DNA of 64,000 nt. Source: RPQJ01 sp044226195. Its GTDB lineage: Bacteria; Pseudomonadota; Gammaproteobacteria; Steroidobacterales; Steroidobacteraceae. Under the pieces are notes generated by a model that worked only from the letters and a program-made list of their open reading frames with translations, was not told where the DNA came from and did no database searches. Position numbers and translations under genes: made by a program. The stretch covers positions 1 through 64,000 of the forward strand of contig JBGAHO010000009.1 in the NCBI GenBank assembly GCA_044226195.1, read 5' to 3'. How positions within the stretch are numbered: position 1 is the stretch's first letter; each line of letters begins with the position of its first letter. This document shows positions 16,458 through 25,334 of the stretch, piece after piece.

Positions 16458-19190
16458 TCAGGGCAGGCTGGACATCAGGCGCATCGCCTCCTGCTTCTGC
16501 GAGGCGTTGCCTTCCTTGAGGACCTCCTCGAGGATGGAACGCGCGCCTTCCGGGTCGCCCATGTCGATGTAGGCCCGCGCGAGATCGAGCTTGGTGCCGA
16601 CCTCGCTCATGGTCGCCGCTTCCTCGCCGATGACGAAGTCCACGCCGCCCATGTCCTCAGGCACCTGGAAGCGCGCGGTCTGGTCGCTGCGCGGCAGCGC
16701 ATCGGCCGGATCGCCGAGGTCGCTCACGTCGAGGATCGCCGTTTCCGACGTGTTCTCGGTCAGGTCCTCGGCGAAGCTGGCATTCATCTTCATGAGGCTC
16801 GTGGAGCTGAGCAGGTCCTCCTCCACGGTGTCGTCGACCTTCGCGCGGGGCTGCTCGATGGTCGGGCTCTCGATCGTGTCCTCCACCGCCGGTCGCAGGC
16901 GCGGATTCTCGACCGTGTCCTCCACCGTCGGACGCAGGCGGGGATTCTCGACGGTGTCCTCGACGACCGCCCGCGGCATCGGCTTCGCGAGCAGCGTCGC
17001 TTCGCCGTCCTCCAGCGAGTTCAGCGCATTCAGCGAGTCGACCTCGATGCCGAGGTTCTCGATCGGCAGTTCCTCGGTGTCGTCGCCGCGGTTCGGGATG
17101 TGCGGCATCTCGACGGTCGGCGCCAGCGACGCCGGGTCGGCCGCACCGCGCTGCGGCTCGTCGAGCACGAAGTCGAGGCTCGCGTCCTGCTCGAGCTTGG
17201 GCATGCTGCCGGTGAGGTCGATGTCGGTCGGCGTGCGGGTCTCGCCGTCGAGGTTGATGTCGAAGGACCCCGTGCCGCCGTGCAGTTCCATGTCCAGGTC
17301 GGCCGGCGCGGCGCTCGGCGTCCCGGCGAACAGCGCGTCCTCGGGCGCGATCTGCTTGCCCATGATCAGGACCTTGTCCCACTCGCCGGCCGGCGCATCG
17401 GCGCGCGACGCGCCCATCTCGCGGGCGAGTTCGAGGAAGCGGTCCTTGTTGCCCCAGACGAAGAAGATCTCGAGCAGCTTCAGCTTCAGTTCACGGCGGC
17501 GCGGTTCGCGCTTGATCGCCAGCTGCACGAGGTCGGCGGCCTGGTCGTACAGGCCGTACGCCATGTGGAAGTCGGCCTCGGCCAGCGGATCGCCCGCCTC
17601 GATGCTCGCGGCGCCGTCGCCCGAGAGCGTGTCCTCGATGCTGACCGGCTTGCGGATCGGCTCGGCCGGTCGCGGCGCTTCCTGCACGCTCGACTCGACC
17701 GGTCGCTTCTCCTCCACGACGATGTCCGAGTCGCGCGAGGCGCGCGGCGTCGCCACCGGCGCACGGGAAGCCGCCCGCAGGTCGCGACCGAGCGCTTCCT
17801 CGAGGTCCGTCTCCGCCGACGAACCCTTGGCACCGCGCACACGCTTGAAGAGCGCGGCGCCCGCCACGATCGCGACGAGTCCGAGCAGCAACCACCAGTA
17901 TTCGCCCAGCCGGTCGAGCAGGCTCGGCTCGGCCTTCGGCGGCGGCGCCGCCTTTTTCTTCTTGGGCTTCTGCGGCTTGGTCGCTTCCGGCTTCGGCGTC
18001 TCGGCGGCGGGCTGCGCCTCCGGCTCCGCAGCCGGTGCGGCCGTCTCGCCCGACGGCTGCACGGGCACTTCGGCGCTCGTGCCCGCAGGCGGCTTGACCT
18101 CGACTTCGCCCGCGCCCGGCGCGGCGGCCTGCTTGGCCTGCTGAGCCTGCAGCGTCGCGAGCTCGGCGTCCTTGACCTCGAGCAGGCGCTTGGCCTCGGC
18201 GAGCTGGGCCTCGAGCTGGCCGACGCGTGCCTTCAGTTCACTGCTCTGCTGGCCGGCGCCCGGCGGTGTCGCCGGCGCGCTCGTGGCGGTCGACGGCGCC
18301 GCCGAACCCTGCTCCGGCGTGACGAGGCGCAGGCGACCACCGGTCGCACCGTTTTCGCCACCGGCCGCGGCCGCGCCGTCCTTCCACCTCTGGTACTGGC
18401 GCGCGACTTCCGCGGAGGCGGCCGAGGCCGAGATCGACGAAATGTCGCTCGACTCGGGGATCTTCAGCACGCTGCCCGCGCGCAGCACGTTGATGTTGCC
18501 TTCGAACGCGTGCGGATTGTTCTGGTAGATCGCCACCATCGCGCGGTTGACGTCCGAGCGCGAACCCGGGTTGGCCGCGCTCGCGATGTCCCACAGCGTG
18601 TCGTTCTGCCGCACGCGGTACGACGCGCCGGGCTCGATGCTGGGGCTCGCCACCGCGACCGAGCGCGGCGCACGGCGTTCACCGGTCGACGGCGCGGGCG
18701 AACTGTCGAGCGAGTCCGGGCGGCTCGCCGGGGCCGCGGCCGAGGACGCGCGCGGCGCGGACACGGGCGGCTCCGAAGCGGCCGGGGTCGGCGCGAACAC
18801 CGGCGGGTCGAGCAGCACGGTGTATTCGCGCAGCAGCTTGCCGCGCGGCCAGCTCGCCTCGACCAGCAGCGTGACGAACGGTTCGGTGACCGGGCGCGGC
18901 GAGGTGACCTTGAGGACGTCCTGGCCGGCCGGGCCCTTGGCCACGCGGAAGCTGAAGTCGCTCAGGAACCCCGGGCGGTCGAGCCCGTACTTGGCAAAGG
19001 TGTCACCGTTCGCAAGCGACGCGCGCAGGGCCCCGAGGTCCTCCTGCGTCGCGGACACCAGGTCGATGTCGGCGTCGAAGGGCTGGTTCAGGGCGGAATT
19101 GAGGTGGATCTCACCGAGGCCCAGCGCATAGAGCGCGCCCGGCGACATCAACGCGCTCAGGAGCAGGATGCGGCGAACGGCAGTCTTCAT
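16458..19190 (-). CDS. fimV: FimV/HubP-like polar hub protein with LysM and TPR-type C-terminal domain
   Basis: About 910 residues. A signal peptide (MKTAVRRILLLSALMSPGALYALG) precedes a FimV N-terminal domain (LGEIHLNSALNQPFDADI), a LysM peptidoglycan-binding module (YRVRQNDTLWDIASAANP ... LRAGSVLKIP), a coiled coil (LKARVGQLEAQLAEAKRLLEV), a Pro/Glu-rich stretch, one membrane helix (WWLLLGLVAIVAGAALF) and a long acidic cytoplasmic region ending in a FimV C-terminal TPR-like motif (DLARAYIDMGDPEGARSIL). Family members organise cell poles for type IV pili, twitching and chemotaxis. ATG at 19190 has GGGAGAA upstream; the ORF extends 9 codons further. It also contains a short tandem repeat (separate entry). 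Confidence 0.92.
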   Translation of the reverse strand: MKTAVRRILLLSALMSPGALYALGLGEIHLNSALNQPFDADIDLVSATQEDLGALRASLANGDTFAKYGLDRPGFLSDFSFRVAKGPAGQDVLKVTSPRPVTEPFVTLLVEASWPRGKLLREYTVLLDPPVFAPTPAASEPPVSAPRASSAAAPASRPDSLDSSPAPSTGERRAPRSVAVASPSIEPGASYRVRQNDTLWDIASAANPGSRSDVNRAMVAIYQNNPHAFEGNINVLRAGSVLKIPESSDISSISASAASAEVARQYQRWKDGAAAAGGENGATGGRLRLVTPEQGSAAPSTATSAPATPPGAGQQSSELKARVGQLEAQLAEAKRLLEVKDAELATLQAQQAKQAAAPGAGEVEVKPPAGTSAEVPVQPSGETAAPAAEPEAQPAAETPKPEATKPQKPKKKKAAPPPKAEPSLLDRLGEYWWLLLGLVAIVAGAALFKRVRGAKGSSAETDLEEALGRDLRAASRAPVATPRASRDSDIVVEEKRPVESSVQEAPRPAEPIRKPVSIEDTLSGDGAASIEAGDPLAEADFHMAYGLYDQAADLVQLAIKREPRRRELKLKLLEIFFVWGNKDRFLELAREMGASRADAPAGEWDKVLIMGKQIAPEDALFAGTPSAAPADLDMELHGGTGSFDINLDGETRTPTDIDLTGSMPKLEQDASLDFVLDEPQRGAADPASLAPTVEMPHIPNRGDDTEELPIENLGIEVDSLNALNSLEDGEATLLAKPMPRAVVEDTVENPRLRPTVEDTVENPRLRPAVEDTIESPTIEQPRAKVDDTVEEDLLSSTSLMKMNASFAEDLTENTSETAILDVSDLGDPADALPRSDQTARFQVPEDMGGVDFVIGEEAATMSEVGTKLDLARAYIDMGDPEGARSILEEVLKEGNASQKQEAMRLMSSLP
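16860..16964 (-). repeat. Tandem 39-base repeat inside fimV
   Basis: In the acidic cytoplasmic region of FimV, the 13-residue unit VEDTVENPRLRPT (16926-16964) is followed by VEDTVENPRLRPA (16887-16925) and a partial, diverged third copy beginning VEDTIESPTI. Units are nearly identical at the DNA level, indicating recent duplication. Such repeats can vary in number between strains. Confidence 0.8.
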
Positions 19191-19277
19191 CGGTTCTCCC
19201 ACGCAACGTAGATCCATGCGTCACCGGGCGGGCGTCCTGCCGGCGCATGCTCACGTCGTTTCGACAAATTCAACATA

Positions 19278-19306
19278 ACTATAGCCCACGTCGGCATTGC
19301 ACCCAA
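19278..19306 (-). promoter_or_regulatory. Candidate fimV promoter
   Basis: On the minus strand, TTGGGT (19301-19306) and TATAGT (19278-19283) are separated by 17 bases in an AT-rich island about 90 bases upstream of the fimV start. The rest of the 200-base gap to aroC shows no gene. Prediction from consensus only. Confidence 0.45.
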
Positions 19307-19391
19307 CCTTCCCAAGGGCCATGCCGCCCTTTTTAGCTCTTTGGCGGCGGACATAAGCGGACGCGGCGCACATTTCCGCCCCGCCGCCGGC

Positions 19392-20489
19392 TCAGGGCCG
19401 GGGGGCGATCGGCGGAAGCGGTGGGACGACCTCGGCGTTCTGGGCCCGCTGGCGCAGGCAATGGTCCATCAGCACGAGGGCCAGCATGGCCTCGGCGATC
19501 GGCACGGCACGGATGCCCACGCACGGGTCGTGCCGGCCGGTCGTGCTGACCTCGACCGGCTGGCCTGCCACGTCGATGGTCCGCCCGGGCCGCACGATGC
19601 TCGACGTGGGTTTCACCGCCAGGCTGACCACGACGTCCTGCCCGCTCGAGATCCCGCCGAGCATCCCGCCGGCGTGATTCGACAGGAAGCCCTGCGGCGT
19701 CATCTCGTCCCGATGCTCGGAGCCCCGCTGCTCCACCACGGCGAAACCGTCGCCGATCTCCACGGCCTTGACGGCATTGATGCTCATCATCGCGTGCGCG
19801 AGGTCGGCGTCCAGCCGGTCGAACACCGGCTCGCCGAGCCCGGCCGGCACTCCCGTGGCGACCACGGTGATCCGGGCACCGACCGAGTCCCCGTCGCGCC
19901 GCAACTGGTCGATCGCGGCCTCGAGCTGGGGAACCCGCTCGGGGTCGGCACAGAAGAACGGGTTGCCGTCGACCGCATCGAGGTCGCGGGCCGCCAGGCG
20001 GATGGCCCCGAGCTGGGCGAGGTAGCCCCGGATGCGGATGCCGTGGCGCTCGGCGAGGTACTTGCGTGCGATCGCGCCGGCGGCCACCCGCATGACGGTC
20101 TCGCGGGCCGACGAGCGACCGCCGCCGCGGTAGTCGCGCAGGCCGTACTTCTGCAGGTAGGTGTAATCGGCGTGGCCCGGCCGGAAGCGGTCCTTGATCT
20201 TGTCGTAGTCGTAGGAGCGCTGGTCGGTGTTCTCGACCAGCAGGCCGATCGGTGTGCCGGTCGTGCGCCCCTCGAACACGCCCGAGAGGATGCGCACGGT
20301 GTCGGGCTCCTTGCGCTGGCTCGTGTACCGGGAGGTGCCCGTGCGGCGCCGCTCGACGTCGCGCTGCAGGTCCGCCTCCGACAACTCGAGTCCCGGCGGG
20401 CAGCCGTCGACGACGCAGCCGAGCGCCGGTCCGTGGCTTTCGCCGAACGTCGTCACCGTGAAGAGCTGTCCGAAGGTATTGCCGGCCAT
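19392..20489 (-). CDS. aroC: Chorismate synthase
   Basis: 365 residues, last step of the shikimate pathway (EPSP to chorismate), FMNH2 dependent. The signatures GESHGPALG near residue 16, the RPGHADYTY segment and the GRGS-type RGGGRSSARET are all visible, as is the late HDPCVGIRAVPIAEAM. The ATG at 20489 begins MAGNTFGQLF, the family N terminus; the frame stays open far upstream through prmB, which is coincidental. It starts only three bases from the prmB stop, so the two form an operon, a common gammaproteobacterial pair. Confidence 0.97.
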   Translation of the reverse strand: MAGNTFGQLFTVTTFGESHGPALGCVVDGCPPGLELSEADLQRDVERRRTGTSRYTSQRKEPDTVRILSGVFEGRTTGTPIGLLVENTDQRSYDYDKIKDRFRPGHADYTYLQKYGLRDYRGGGRSSARETVMRVAAGAIARKYLAERHGIRIRGYLAQLGAIRLAARDLDAVDGNPFFCADPERVPQLEAAIDQLRRDGDSVGARITVVATGVPAGLGEPVFDRLDADLAHAMMSINAVKAVEIGDGFAVVEQRGSEHRDEMTPQGFLSNHAGGMLGGISSGQDVVVSLAVKPTSSIVRPGRTIDVAGQPVEVSTTGRHDPCVGIRAVPIAEAMLALVLMDHCLRQRAQNAEVVPPLPPIAPRP

Positions 20490-20491
20490 GA

Positions 20492-21427
20492 TCAGTCCGC
20501 CCCGCCCAGGTCCGCACGGTGCCTTTCGAGCTCGTGCTTCGTCAACATGAATACGCCGCCACCGCCGTGCGCGAATTCCAGCCAGAGGAACGGCACGCGC
20601 GGATACGCGGCCTGCAGGCGCTCGTCGCTGTCGCCGACCTCGACGAACAGCGCGCCGTGCGGCGCGAGCAGCGCGGCGGCCCCGGCCAGCAGCCCGCGCA
20701 CGACGTCGAGCCCGTCGGCGCCCGCGCGCAACGCCAGGTCGGGTTCGTGGCGATACTCCTCGGGCAGCGCGTCCATCTCGGCGTGGCTCACGTAGGGCGG
20801 GTTCGAGACGATCAGGTCGTAGCATTCGCCGCGCACCGGGGCCAGCGCATCCCCCTGCAGCAGGCGCACGCGGTCGCCGACGCCGTGCCGGGCCACGTTG
20901 CGGGCGGCGACGGCGAGCGCGTCCGGCGAGAGGTCGACGGCATCGACGCGGGCCTGTTCGAACCGCCGCGCGCAGGCGATCGCGATGCAGCCCGAACCGG
21001 TCCCGACGTCGAGCACGCGCCGCACCCGCCCGGGATCCACCCAGGGCTCGAACCCATCGAGGATCAGCTCGGCGAACGGCGAGCGCGGGACGATCACGCG
21101 CCGGTCGACCTCGAACTCGAGGCCGGCGAACCACATGCGCCCCATGAGATACGCGGCGGGCACGCGCTGCTCGATGCGCTGCGCGAACAGCGCGAGCACC
21201 TTCGTGACGGCCTCGCGGGAGGGATGCACGTCGTAGACCTGCGCCGCGTCCTCGTGCGCGTAGCCGAGGGCGTGAAACACCAGCGCGGCCGCTTCGTCGA
21301 CGGCCTCGCCCATGCCGTGGCCGAACGCGAGCTGCGCCTGCTCGAACTCGGCGGCGCCGTAGCGGATCAGGTCGGCGACCGTCGGGTCGGCGGGGGGCGG
21401 CTGCTGCATGGCTGGGGATCGGGTCAT
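20492..21427 (-). CDS. prmB: Ribosomal protein uL3 N5-glutamine methyltransferase
   Basis: SAM-dependent methyltransferase of 311 residues modifying a glutamine of 50S protein L3. The core has the SAM-binding VLDVGTGSGCIAIA and the catalytic NPPY in DLIVSNPPYVSHAEM. The N-terminal helical region with AQLAFGHGMGEAVDEA and RVPAAYLMGRMWFAGLEF distinguishes PrmB from PrmC. An internal ATG six codons downstream is an alternative start. It is followed directly by aroC and is divergent from the SCO gene. Confidence 0.94.
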   Translation of the reverse strand: MTRSPAMQQPPPADPTVADLIRYGAAEFEQAQLAFGHGMGEAVDEAAALVFHALGYAHEDAAQVYDVHPSREAVTKVLALFAQRIEQRVPAAYLMGRMWFAGLEFEVDRRVIVPRSPFAELILDGFEPWVDPGRVRRVLDVGTGSGCIAIACARRFEQARVDAVDLSPDALAVAARNVARHGVGDRVRLLQGDALAPVRGECYDLIVSNPPYVSHAEMDALPEEYRHEPDLALRAGADGLDVVRGLLAGAAALLAPHGALFVEVGDSDERLQAAYPRVPFLWLEFAHGGGGVFMLTKHELERHRADLGGAD

Positions 21428-21445
21428 GGCTCGGTGACGATGTGG

Positions 21446-21451
21446 GATAAT
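21446..21451 (+). promoter_or_regulatory. Candidate -10 box for SCO/psd genes
   Basis: GATAAT preceded closely by TGTGG lies about 40 bases upstream of the preferred SCO start. It overlaps the first possible ATG (21450), which argues that translation begins at 21492 instead. No convincing -35 is seen. Confidence 0.4.
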
Positions 21452-21491
21452 GACGATCCCGCCGCTCCTGGCTCCTGCACCTCAGCCCGGC

Positions 21492-22127
21492 ATGACCGCA
21501 CGCCTCGCACGCATCGGCGTCATCGCGATTGTAGCGTTTGCGCTCGGACTCTTCCTTGCGCGCGCGCTGTGGCCTGCCCATCCGGCGCCACCGACGACCG
21601 AATTGCTCACCGTCCTGCCCCAGGCCCGGGCGCTGCCGCCGTTCGAACTCGTGCGCCACGACGGTCGCCGGCTCGACAATGCCGCGCTGCGCGGGCACTG
21701 GACCCTGGTCTTCTTCGGCTTCACGCGCTGCCCGGACGTGTGCCCGACGGCCCTCGCGATGCTCGCCCAGGCGCGCCGGTCGCTCGCCGACCTGCCGGCC
21801 GACCGCCAGCCGCAGGTCCTGTTCGTGAGCGTCGATCCCGAACGCGACGACGCGAAGCAACTGGCAGCCTACGTGACGTTCTTCGATCCAACGTTCATCG
21901 GAGCGACCGGCACCGCCGAACAGGTCGCGACGGTCGCGGCCGCCTTTTCGCTGCCGTACGCGAAGGTACCGACGCCGGATGGCGGGTACACCATGGACCA
22001 CGGCGCCGGGGTGTTCGTGGTGGACGATTCCGGTGCCCTGGCCGCGCTCAGCGCCAGCGCGCGCGATGCCGCGGCACTGGCGCGGGACTATCGCAGGCTG
22101 ATCGCCTGGCGGGGAGCCGCCACGTGA
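21492..22127 (+). CDS. SCO1/SenC family copper-binding thioredoxin-like protein
   Basis: About 211 residues: an N-terminal membrane anchor (RIGVIAIVAFALGLFLARAL) and a periplasmic thioredoxin-like domain with the Cys80-x3-Cys84 copper motif (FTRCPDVCPT) and the distal His169 (TMDHGAGVFV). SCO proteins deliver copper or act as thiol reductases in maturation of the cytochrome oxidase CuA site. No oxidase genes are nearby. ATG at 21492 is preferred over 21450 because the latter falls in a putative -10 box. Its stop overlaps the psd GTG start (GTGA). Confidence 0.92.
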   Translation: MTARLARIGVIAIVAFALGLFLARALWPAHPAPPTTELLTVLPQARALPPFELVRHDGRRLDNAALRGHWTLVFFGFTRCPDVCPTALAMLAQARRSLADLPADRQPQVLFVSVDPERDDAKQLAAYVTFFDPTFIGATGTAEQVATVAAAFSLPYAKVPTPDGGYTMDHGAGVFVVDDSGALAALSASARDAAALARDYRRLIAWRGAAT

Positions 22128-23008
22128 CCCTCGACGACGAGACCGCGGGCGCCGCGGATCAGGCCTTTGCGCTGCTGCAGCAGCTCATCCCCCAGCAAGC
22201 GTTGTCGCGCCTCATGCACCGCGTCGCGCGCAGCCGGCGGCCGTTCCTGCGCCATGCGCTGCTGCGCACGGTCCTGAATGCCTACCCGCAGATCGACCTG
22301 AACGAAGCCGCGCAGCCCGATCCCTACGCCTACGAGTCGTTCAACGCCTTCTTCACCCGCGCGTTGCGACCCGGCGTGCGACCCATCGTCGAGGCGGCCG
22401 ACACCGCGGCCTGCCCCGTCGACGGCACCGTGAGCCAGCTCGGGCGCATCGAGGCCGGCACGCTGCTGCAGGCCAAGGGCATGCGCTACACCGCGGCGGC
22501 CCTGCTCGCCGACGAGGGCGCGGCCGCGCGCTATGCCGGCGGCAGCTTCGCCTGCCTGTATCTCGCGCCGTACAACTATCACCGCATCCACATGCCGCTC
22601 GCGGGCCGTCTCACCGCCACGCGCTACGTGCCGGGCGACCTGTTCAGCGTCAATGCCGCCACCGCGCGCACCGTGGCCAACCTCTTCGCGCGCAACGAGC
22701 GCCTGGTGTGCGAATTCGACACCGCACTCGGTCCGCTGGCACTGGTGCTGGTCGGCGCGCTGTTCGTCGGCAGCATCGAGACCGTGTACACCGGCGAAGT
22801 GAATCCGCCGTCGTCCCGCCGCGGTGCGGTGCGCACGCTCGACGCCGGGCTCGGTCGCGACTTCGCGCGCGGCGAGGAACTCGGCCGCTTCAACATGGGC
22901 TCGACGGTCGTGGCGCTGTTCGGGCGACCGGCCACGTTTGCACCAGCGCTGGGCCCGCGCGCCACCGTGCGACTCGGCCAGGCGCTCGCGCGCATCGACG
23001 CGACCTGA
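22124..23008 (+). CDS. psd: Phosphatidylserine decarboxylase proenzyme
   Basis: Makes phosphatidylethanolamine at the inner membrane. The proenzyme self-cleaves within FNMGSTVVALF between Gly259 and Ser260, where the usual LGST reads MGST, leaving a pyruvoyl alpha chain of about 35 residues. The catalytic-triad regions are visible: CPVDGTVSQLG (Asp) and YLAPYNYHRIHMP (His). The start is GTG at 22124, overlapping the SCO stop; 294 residues is a normal length. Confidence 0.94.
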   Translation: MTLDDETAGAADQAFALLQQLIPQQALSRLMHRVARSRRPFLRHALLRTVLNAYPQIDLNEAAQPDPYAYESFNAFFTRALRPGVRPIVEAADTAACPVDGTVSQLGRIEAGTLLQAKGMRYTAAALLADEGAAARYAGGSFACLYLAPYNYHRIHMPLAGRLTATRYVPGDLFSVNAATARTVANLFARNERLVCEFDTALGPLALVLVGALFVGSIETVYTGEVNPPSSRRGAVRTLDAGLGRDFARGEELGRFNMGSTVVALFGRPATFAPALGPRATVRLGQALARIDAT

Positions 23009-23014
23009 CTCCCC

Positions 23015-23983
23015 ATGCACCCGATCGACTGGCGACCGACCGCCTCGCTCGAGACCTTGCGCCTGCGCGCGCGGCTGCTCGCGGAGGTGCGGGGGCATTT
23101 CGCGGAAAGCGGCGCGCTGGAGGTCGAGACACCGGTCCTGGTGCGCGCGGCCGTCACCGACGTGCACCTCGAGTCGCTCGCCGTGCAGGAAGCTTCGGGG
23201 CAGGTCATCGGCTACCTGCAGACCTCGCCCGAGTACGCGATGAAGCGCCTGCTCTGCGCCGGGTCGCCGGACATCTACCAGGTCTGCCACGTGTTCCGGG
23301 AGGGCGAGCGCGGTCGCCGGCACAACCCGGAGTTCACCATGGTCGAGTGGTACCGGCTCGGCATCGACCACCACGCGCTGATGGACGACGTCGAGCGCCT
23401 GCTGCGCCGCCTGCTCGAGCCGCGGCGCGCGGTGGGCCCCTCCGTCAAGGTCACGTATGCCGAAGTCTTCGAGCGGACGCTCGGGATCGACCCGCTGACC
23501 TGCGACGTCGCGGCCCTGCGGCGCGCGATCGCGGACCACGGGGGCTCGGTGCCGGAGTCGATGGCGGCAGCGGCGCGCGACGACCTGCTCGATCTCGCCA
23601 TGGGCACGCTGGTCGCGCAGTCGTTCGCGACGGACCGCATCACCTTCCTGCACGACTTCCCGGCGAGCCAGGCCGCGCTCGCCCGCCTGCGCGGGCCGGT
23701 CGCTTCGCGCTTCGAGGCCTTCTGGGGGCCGCTCGAACTCGCCAACGGCTTCCACGAACTGGGCGATGCCCGCGAGCAGCGCGCGCGCTTCGAGGCCGAC
23801 CTTGCGGAGCGCCGCGCAAGGCAGCGGCCGCAACGCCCGGCGGACGAACACTTCCTGTCGGCGCTCGCCGCCGGCCTGCCCGCCTGCGCCGGCGTGGCGC
23901 TCGGCTTCGACCGCGTCGTGATGACCGCGGCCGGCGCGTCGTGCATCGACGACGTCGTCGCCTTCCCGTTCGAGAGGGCCTGA
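23015..23983 (+). CDS. epmA: EF-P--(R)-beta-lysine ligase
   Basis: 322-residue paralogue of class II lysyl-tRNA synthetase lacking the anticodon domain; it attaches (R)-beta-lysine to Lys34 of EF-P. Motif 2 is visible as HVFREGERGRRHNPEFTM, with ETPVLVRAAVTDVHLES near the N terminus and GVALGFDRVVMTAAG (motif 3) at the C terminus. The modification target efp lies 530 bases downstream on the opposite strand, and carries the acceptor lysine. The partner lysine 2,3-aminomutase EpmB is not in the window. Confidence 0.94.
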   Translation: MHPIDWRPTASLETLRLRARLLAEVRGHFAESGALEVETPVLVRAAVTDVHLESLAVQEASGQVIGYLQTSPEYAMKRLLCAGSPDIYQVCHVFREGERGRRHNPEFTMVEWYRLGIDHHALMDDVERLLRRLLEPRRAVGPSVKVTYAEVFERTLGIDPLTCDVAALRRAIADHGGSVPESMAAAARDDLLDLAMGTLVAQSFATDRITFLHDFPASQAALARLRGPVASRFEAFWGPLELANGFHELGDAREQRARFEADLAERRARQRPQRPADEHFLSALAAGLPACAGVALGFDRVVMTAAGASCIDDVVAFPFERA

Positions 23984-23996
23984 GGAGTCCCGCGAC

Positions 23997-24491
23997 ATGC
24001 ACGAACTGAAGCCGATGCCGGCCGACAAGCGCGCCGCCTATGCCGAACTCGCCCGCGACCTCGCGGGACTACTGTCCGGCGAGGCGAACCTGATCGCCGC
24101 CGCGGCCAACATGTCGTCGCTGCTGTACTGGAGCCTGCCGGAACTGAACTGGGTGGGCTTCTACCTGCTGGATTCAGACTCGGGCGACCTGCTGGTCGGG
24201 CCGTTCCAGGGCAAGCCCGCGTGCGTGCGCATTCCGCTCGGCAAGGGTGTCTGCGGCACGGCGGCGGCGCGGCGCGAGACGGTGCTGGTGCCCGACGTGC
24301 ACGAGTTCCCCGGTCACATCGCCTGCGACTCGGCGTCGAATTCGGAGGTGGTGGTGCCGATCATCGCGGGCGGGCGACTGCTCGGCGTGCTGGATCTCGA
24401 CAGTCCGGTGACGCGGCGCTTCGACGCGGACGATGCCCGCGGCCTCGAGCAGCTCGTCGAGGTGTTCCTGGCGAACGTGTCCGTCGACTAG
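23997..24491 (+). CDS. msrC: Free methionine-(R)-sulfoxide reductase, GAF domain
   Basis: 164-residue GAF-fold enzyme reducing free methionine-R-sulfoxide. All three conserved cysteines are present: Cys76 (QGKPACVRIP), Cys86 (GKGVCGTA) and Cys110 (GHIACDSAS), together with the NWVGFYLL and EVVVPII segments of the substrate pocket. It follows epmA by 13 bases on the same strand and converges on efp. Confidence 0.92.
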   Translation: MHELKPMPADKRAAYAELARDLAGLLSGEANLIAAAANMSSLLYWSLPELNWVGFYLLDSDSGDLLVGPFQGKPACVRIPLGKGVCGTAAARRETVLVPDVHEFPGHIACDSASNSEVVVPIIAGGRLLGVLDLDSPVTRRFDADDARGLEQLVEVFLANVSVD

Positions 24492-24510
24492 GCGACGGTC
24501 GCGACGGGAA

Positions 24511-25080
24511 TCAGCCCTTCGCGCGCGAGAGGTACTCCGACGTGCGCGTGTCGACGCGGATCACCTCGCCCTCGTTGAGGAAGAGCGGGACGCGCACCAC
24601 GGCGCCGGTCTCGAGCTTGGCCGGCTTCTGGCCACCGGTGGCGGTGTCGCCGCGCAGGCCCGGGTCCGTCTCGACGATCTTGAGCTCGACGTGGGCCGGC
24701 GGCTCGATCGCGAGCGGTACGCCGTTCCACAGCATCACCTTGCAGCTGACGCCGTCCTTCAGCCAGATCTCGTTGCCGCCGAGCGCTTCCTTGCCGGCGG
24801 TGTGCTGCTCGAAGTTGTCCGGGACCATGAAGTGCCAGAAATCGCCGTCGTTGTAGAGGTACTGCATGTCGACCTCCACCACGTCGGCGGCCTCGACCGT
24901 GTCGCCGGACTTGAAGTTGCGCTCCAGCGTACGGCCCGTCTTGAGGTTGCGGATGCGGACGCGGTTGAAGGCCTGGCCCTTGCCCGGCTTCACGAACTCG
25001 TTCTCGACGATGGTGTACGGGTCGCCGTCGAGGATGATCTTGAGACCCGACTTGAACTCGTTCGTGCTGTAGCTGGACAT
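24511..25080 (-). CDS. efp: Elongation factor P
   Basis: 189-residue translation factor that relieves ribosome stalling at polyproline. Domain I carries VKPGKGQAF with Lys34, the residue beta-lysylated by EpmA in gammaproteobacteria, rather than the arginine used by EarP-containing species. The C-terminal OB domain ends IRVDTRTSEYLSRAKG. The presence of epmA nearby agrees with this modification type. Transcribed divergently from the FimX-like gene. Confidence 0.97.
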   Translation of the reverse strand: MSSYSTNEFKSGLKIILDGDPYTIVENEFVKPGKGQAFNRVRIRNLKTGRTLERNFKSGDTVEAADVVEVDMQYLYNDGDFWHFMVPDNFEQHTAGKEALGGNEIWLKDGVSCKVMLWNGVPLAIEPPAHVELKIVETDPGLRGDTATGGQKPAKLETGAVVRVPLFLNEGEVIRVDTRTSEYLSRAKG

Positions 25081-25145
25081 GTGCGGCTGGCCTGTGGTCC
25101 GGGAACGGGTGGGCTGGCTTGCGGCTCGCCGCAGCGCAGCCCGTC

Positions 25146-25175
25146 ATCATACCCGTCGGCCCCCTGCCCAGTCAG
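25146..25175 (-). promoter_or_regulatory. Candidate efp promoter
   Basis: Minus-strand CTGACT (25170-25175) and TATGAT (25146-25151) with an 18-base spacer, about 65 bases upstream of the efp ATG. Consensus match only. Confidence 0.45.
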
Positions 25176-25269
25176 CCCCCCGACCGGGGTCCGTCCGGGA
25201 CGGATCCAGTGGCTCGCCGGCCTGCTCACGAGGCTGCCACCTGCGTCACGCAAGTCCCTGAAAACCCGG

Positions 25270-25278
25270 TGCTATGAT
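25270..25278 (+). promoter_or_regulatory. Candidate extended -10 promoter of FimX-like gene
   Basis: TGCTATGAT (TGn plus TATGAT) lies 57 bases upstream of the TTG start of the FimX-like gene in the 254-base divergent gap with efp. No good -35 box is seen, as allowed for extended -10 promoters. Confidence 0.5.
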
Positions 25279-25334
25279 CCGGCCGCCTTGACATATCCCT
25301 GCCGGTCCGGCCGGCGGCAACTACGGGGGCCTGT

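Noticed and set aside
16191..19211. A 1006-residue open frame antisense to fimV and truA
   Set aside because: Arg/Gly/Leu-rich composition without domains; the minus-strand genes explain the region.
20490..22001. Upstream extension of the aroC frame through prmB
   Set aside because: Chorismate synthase begins at MAGNTFGQLF; the extension overlaps prmB in another frame and has no domain character.
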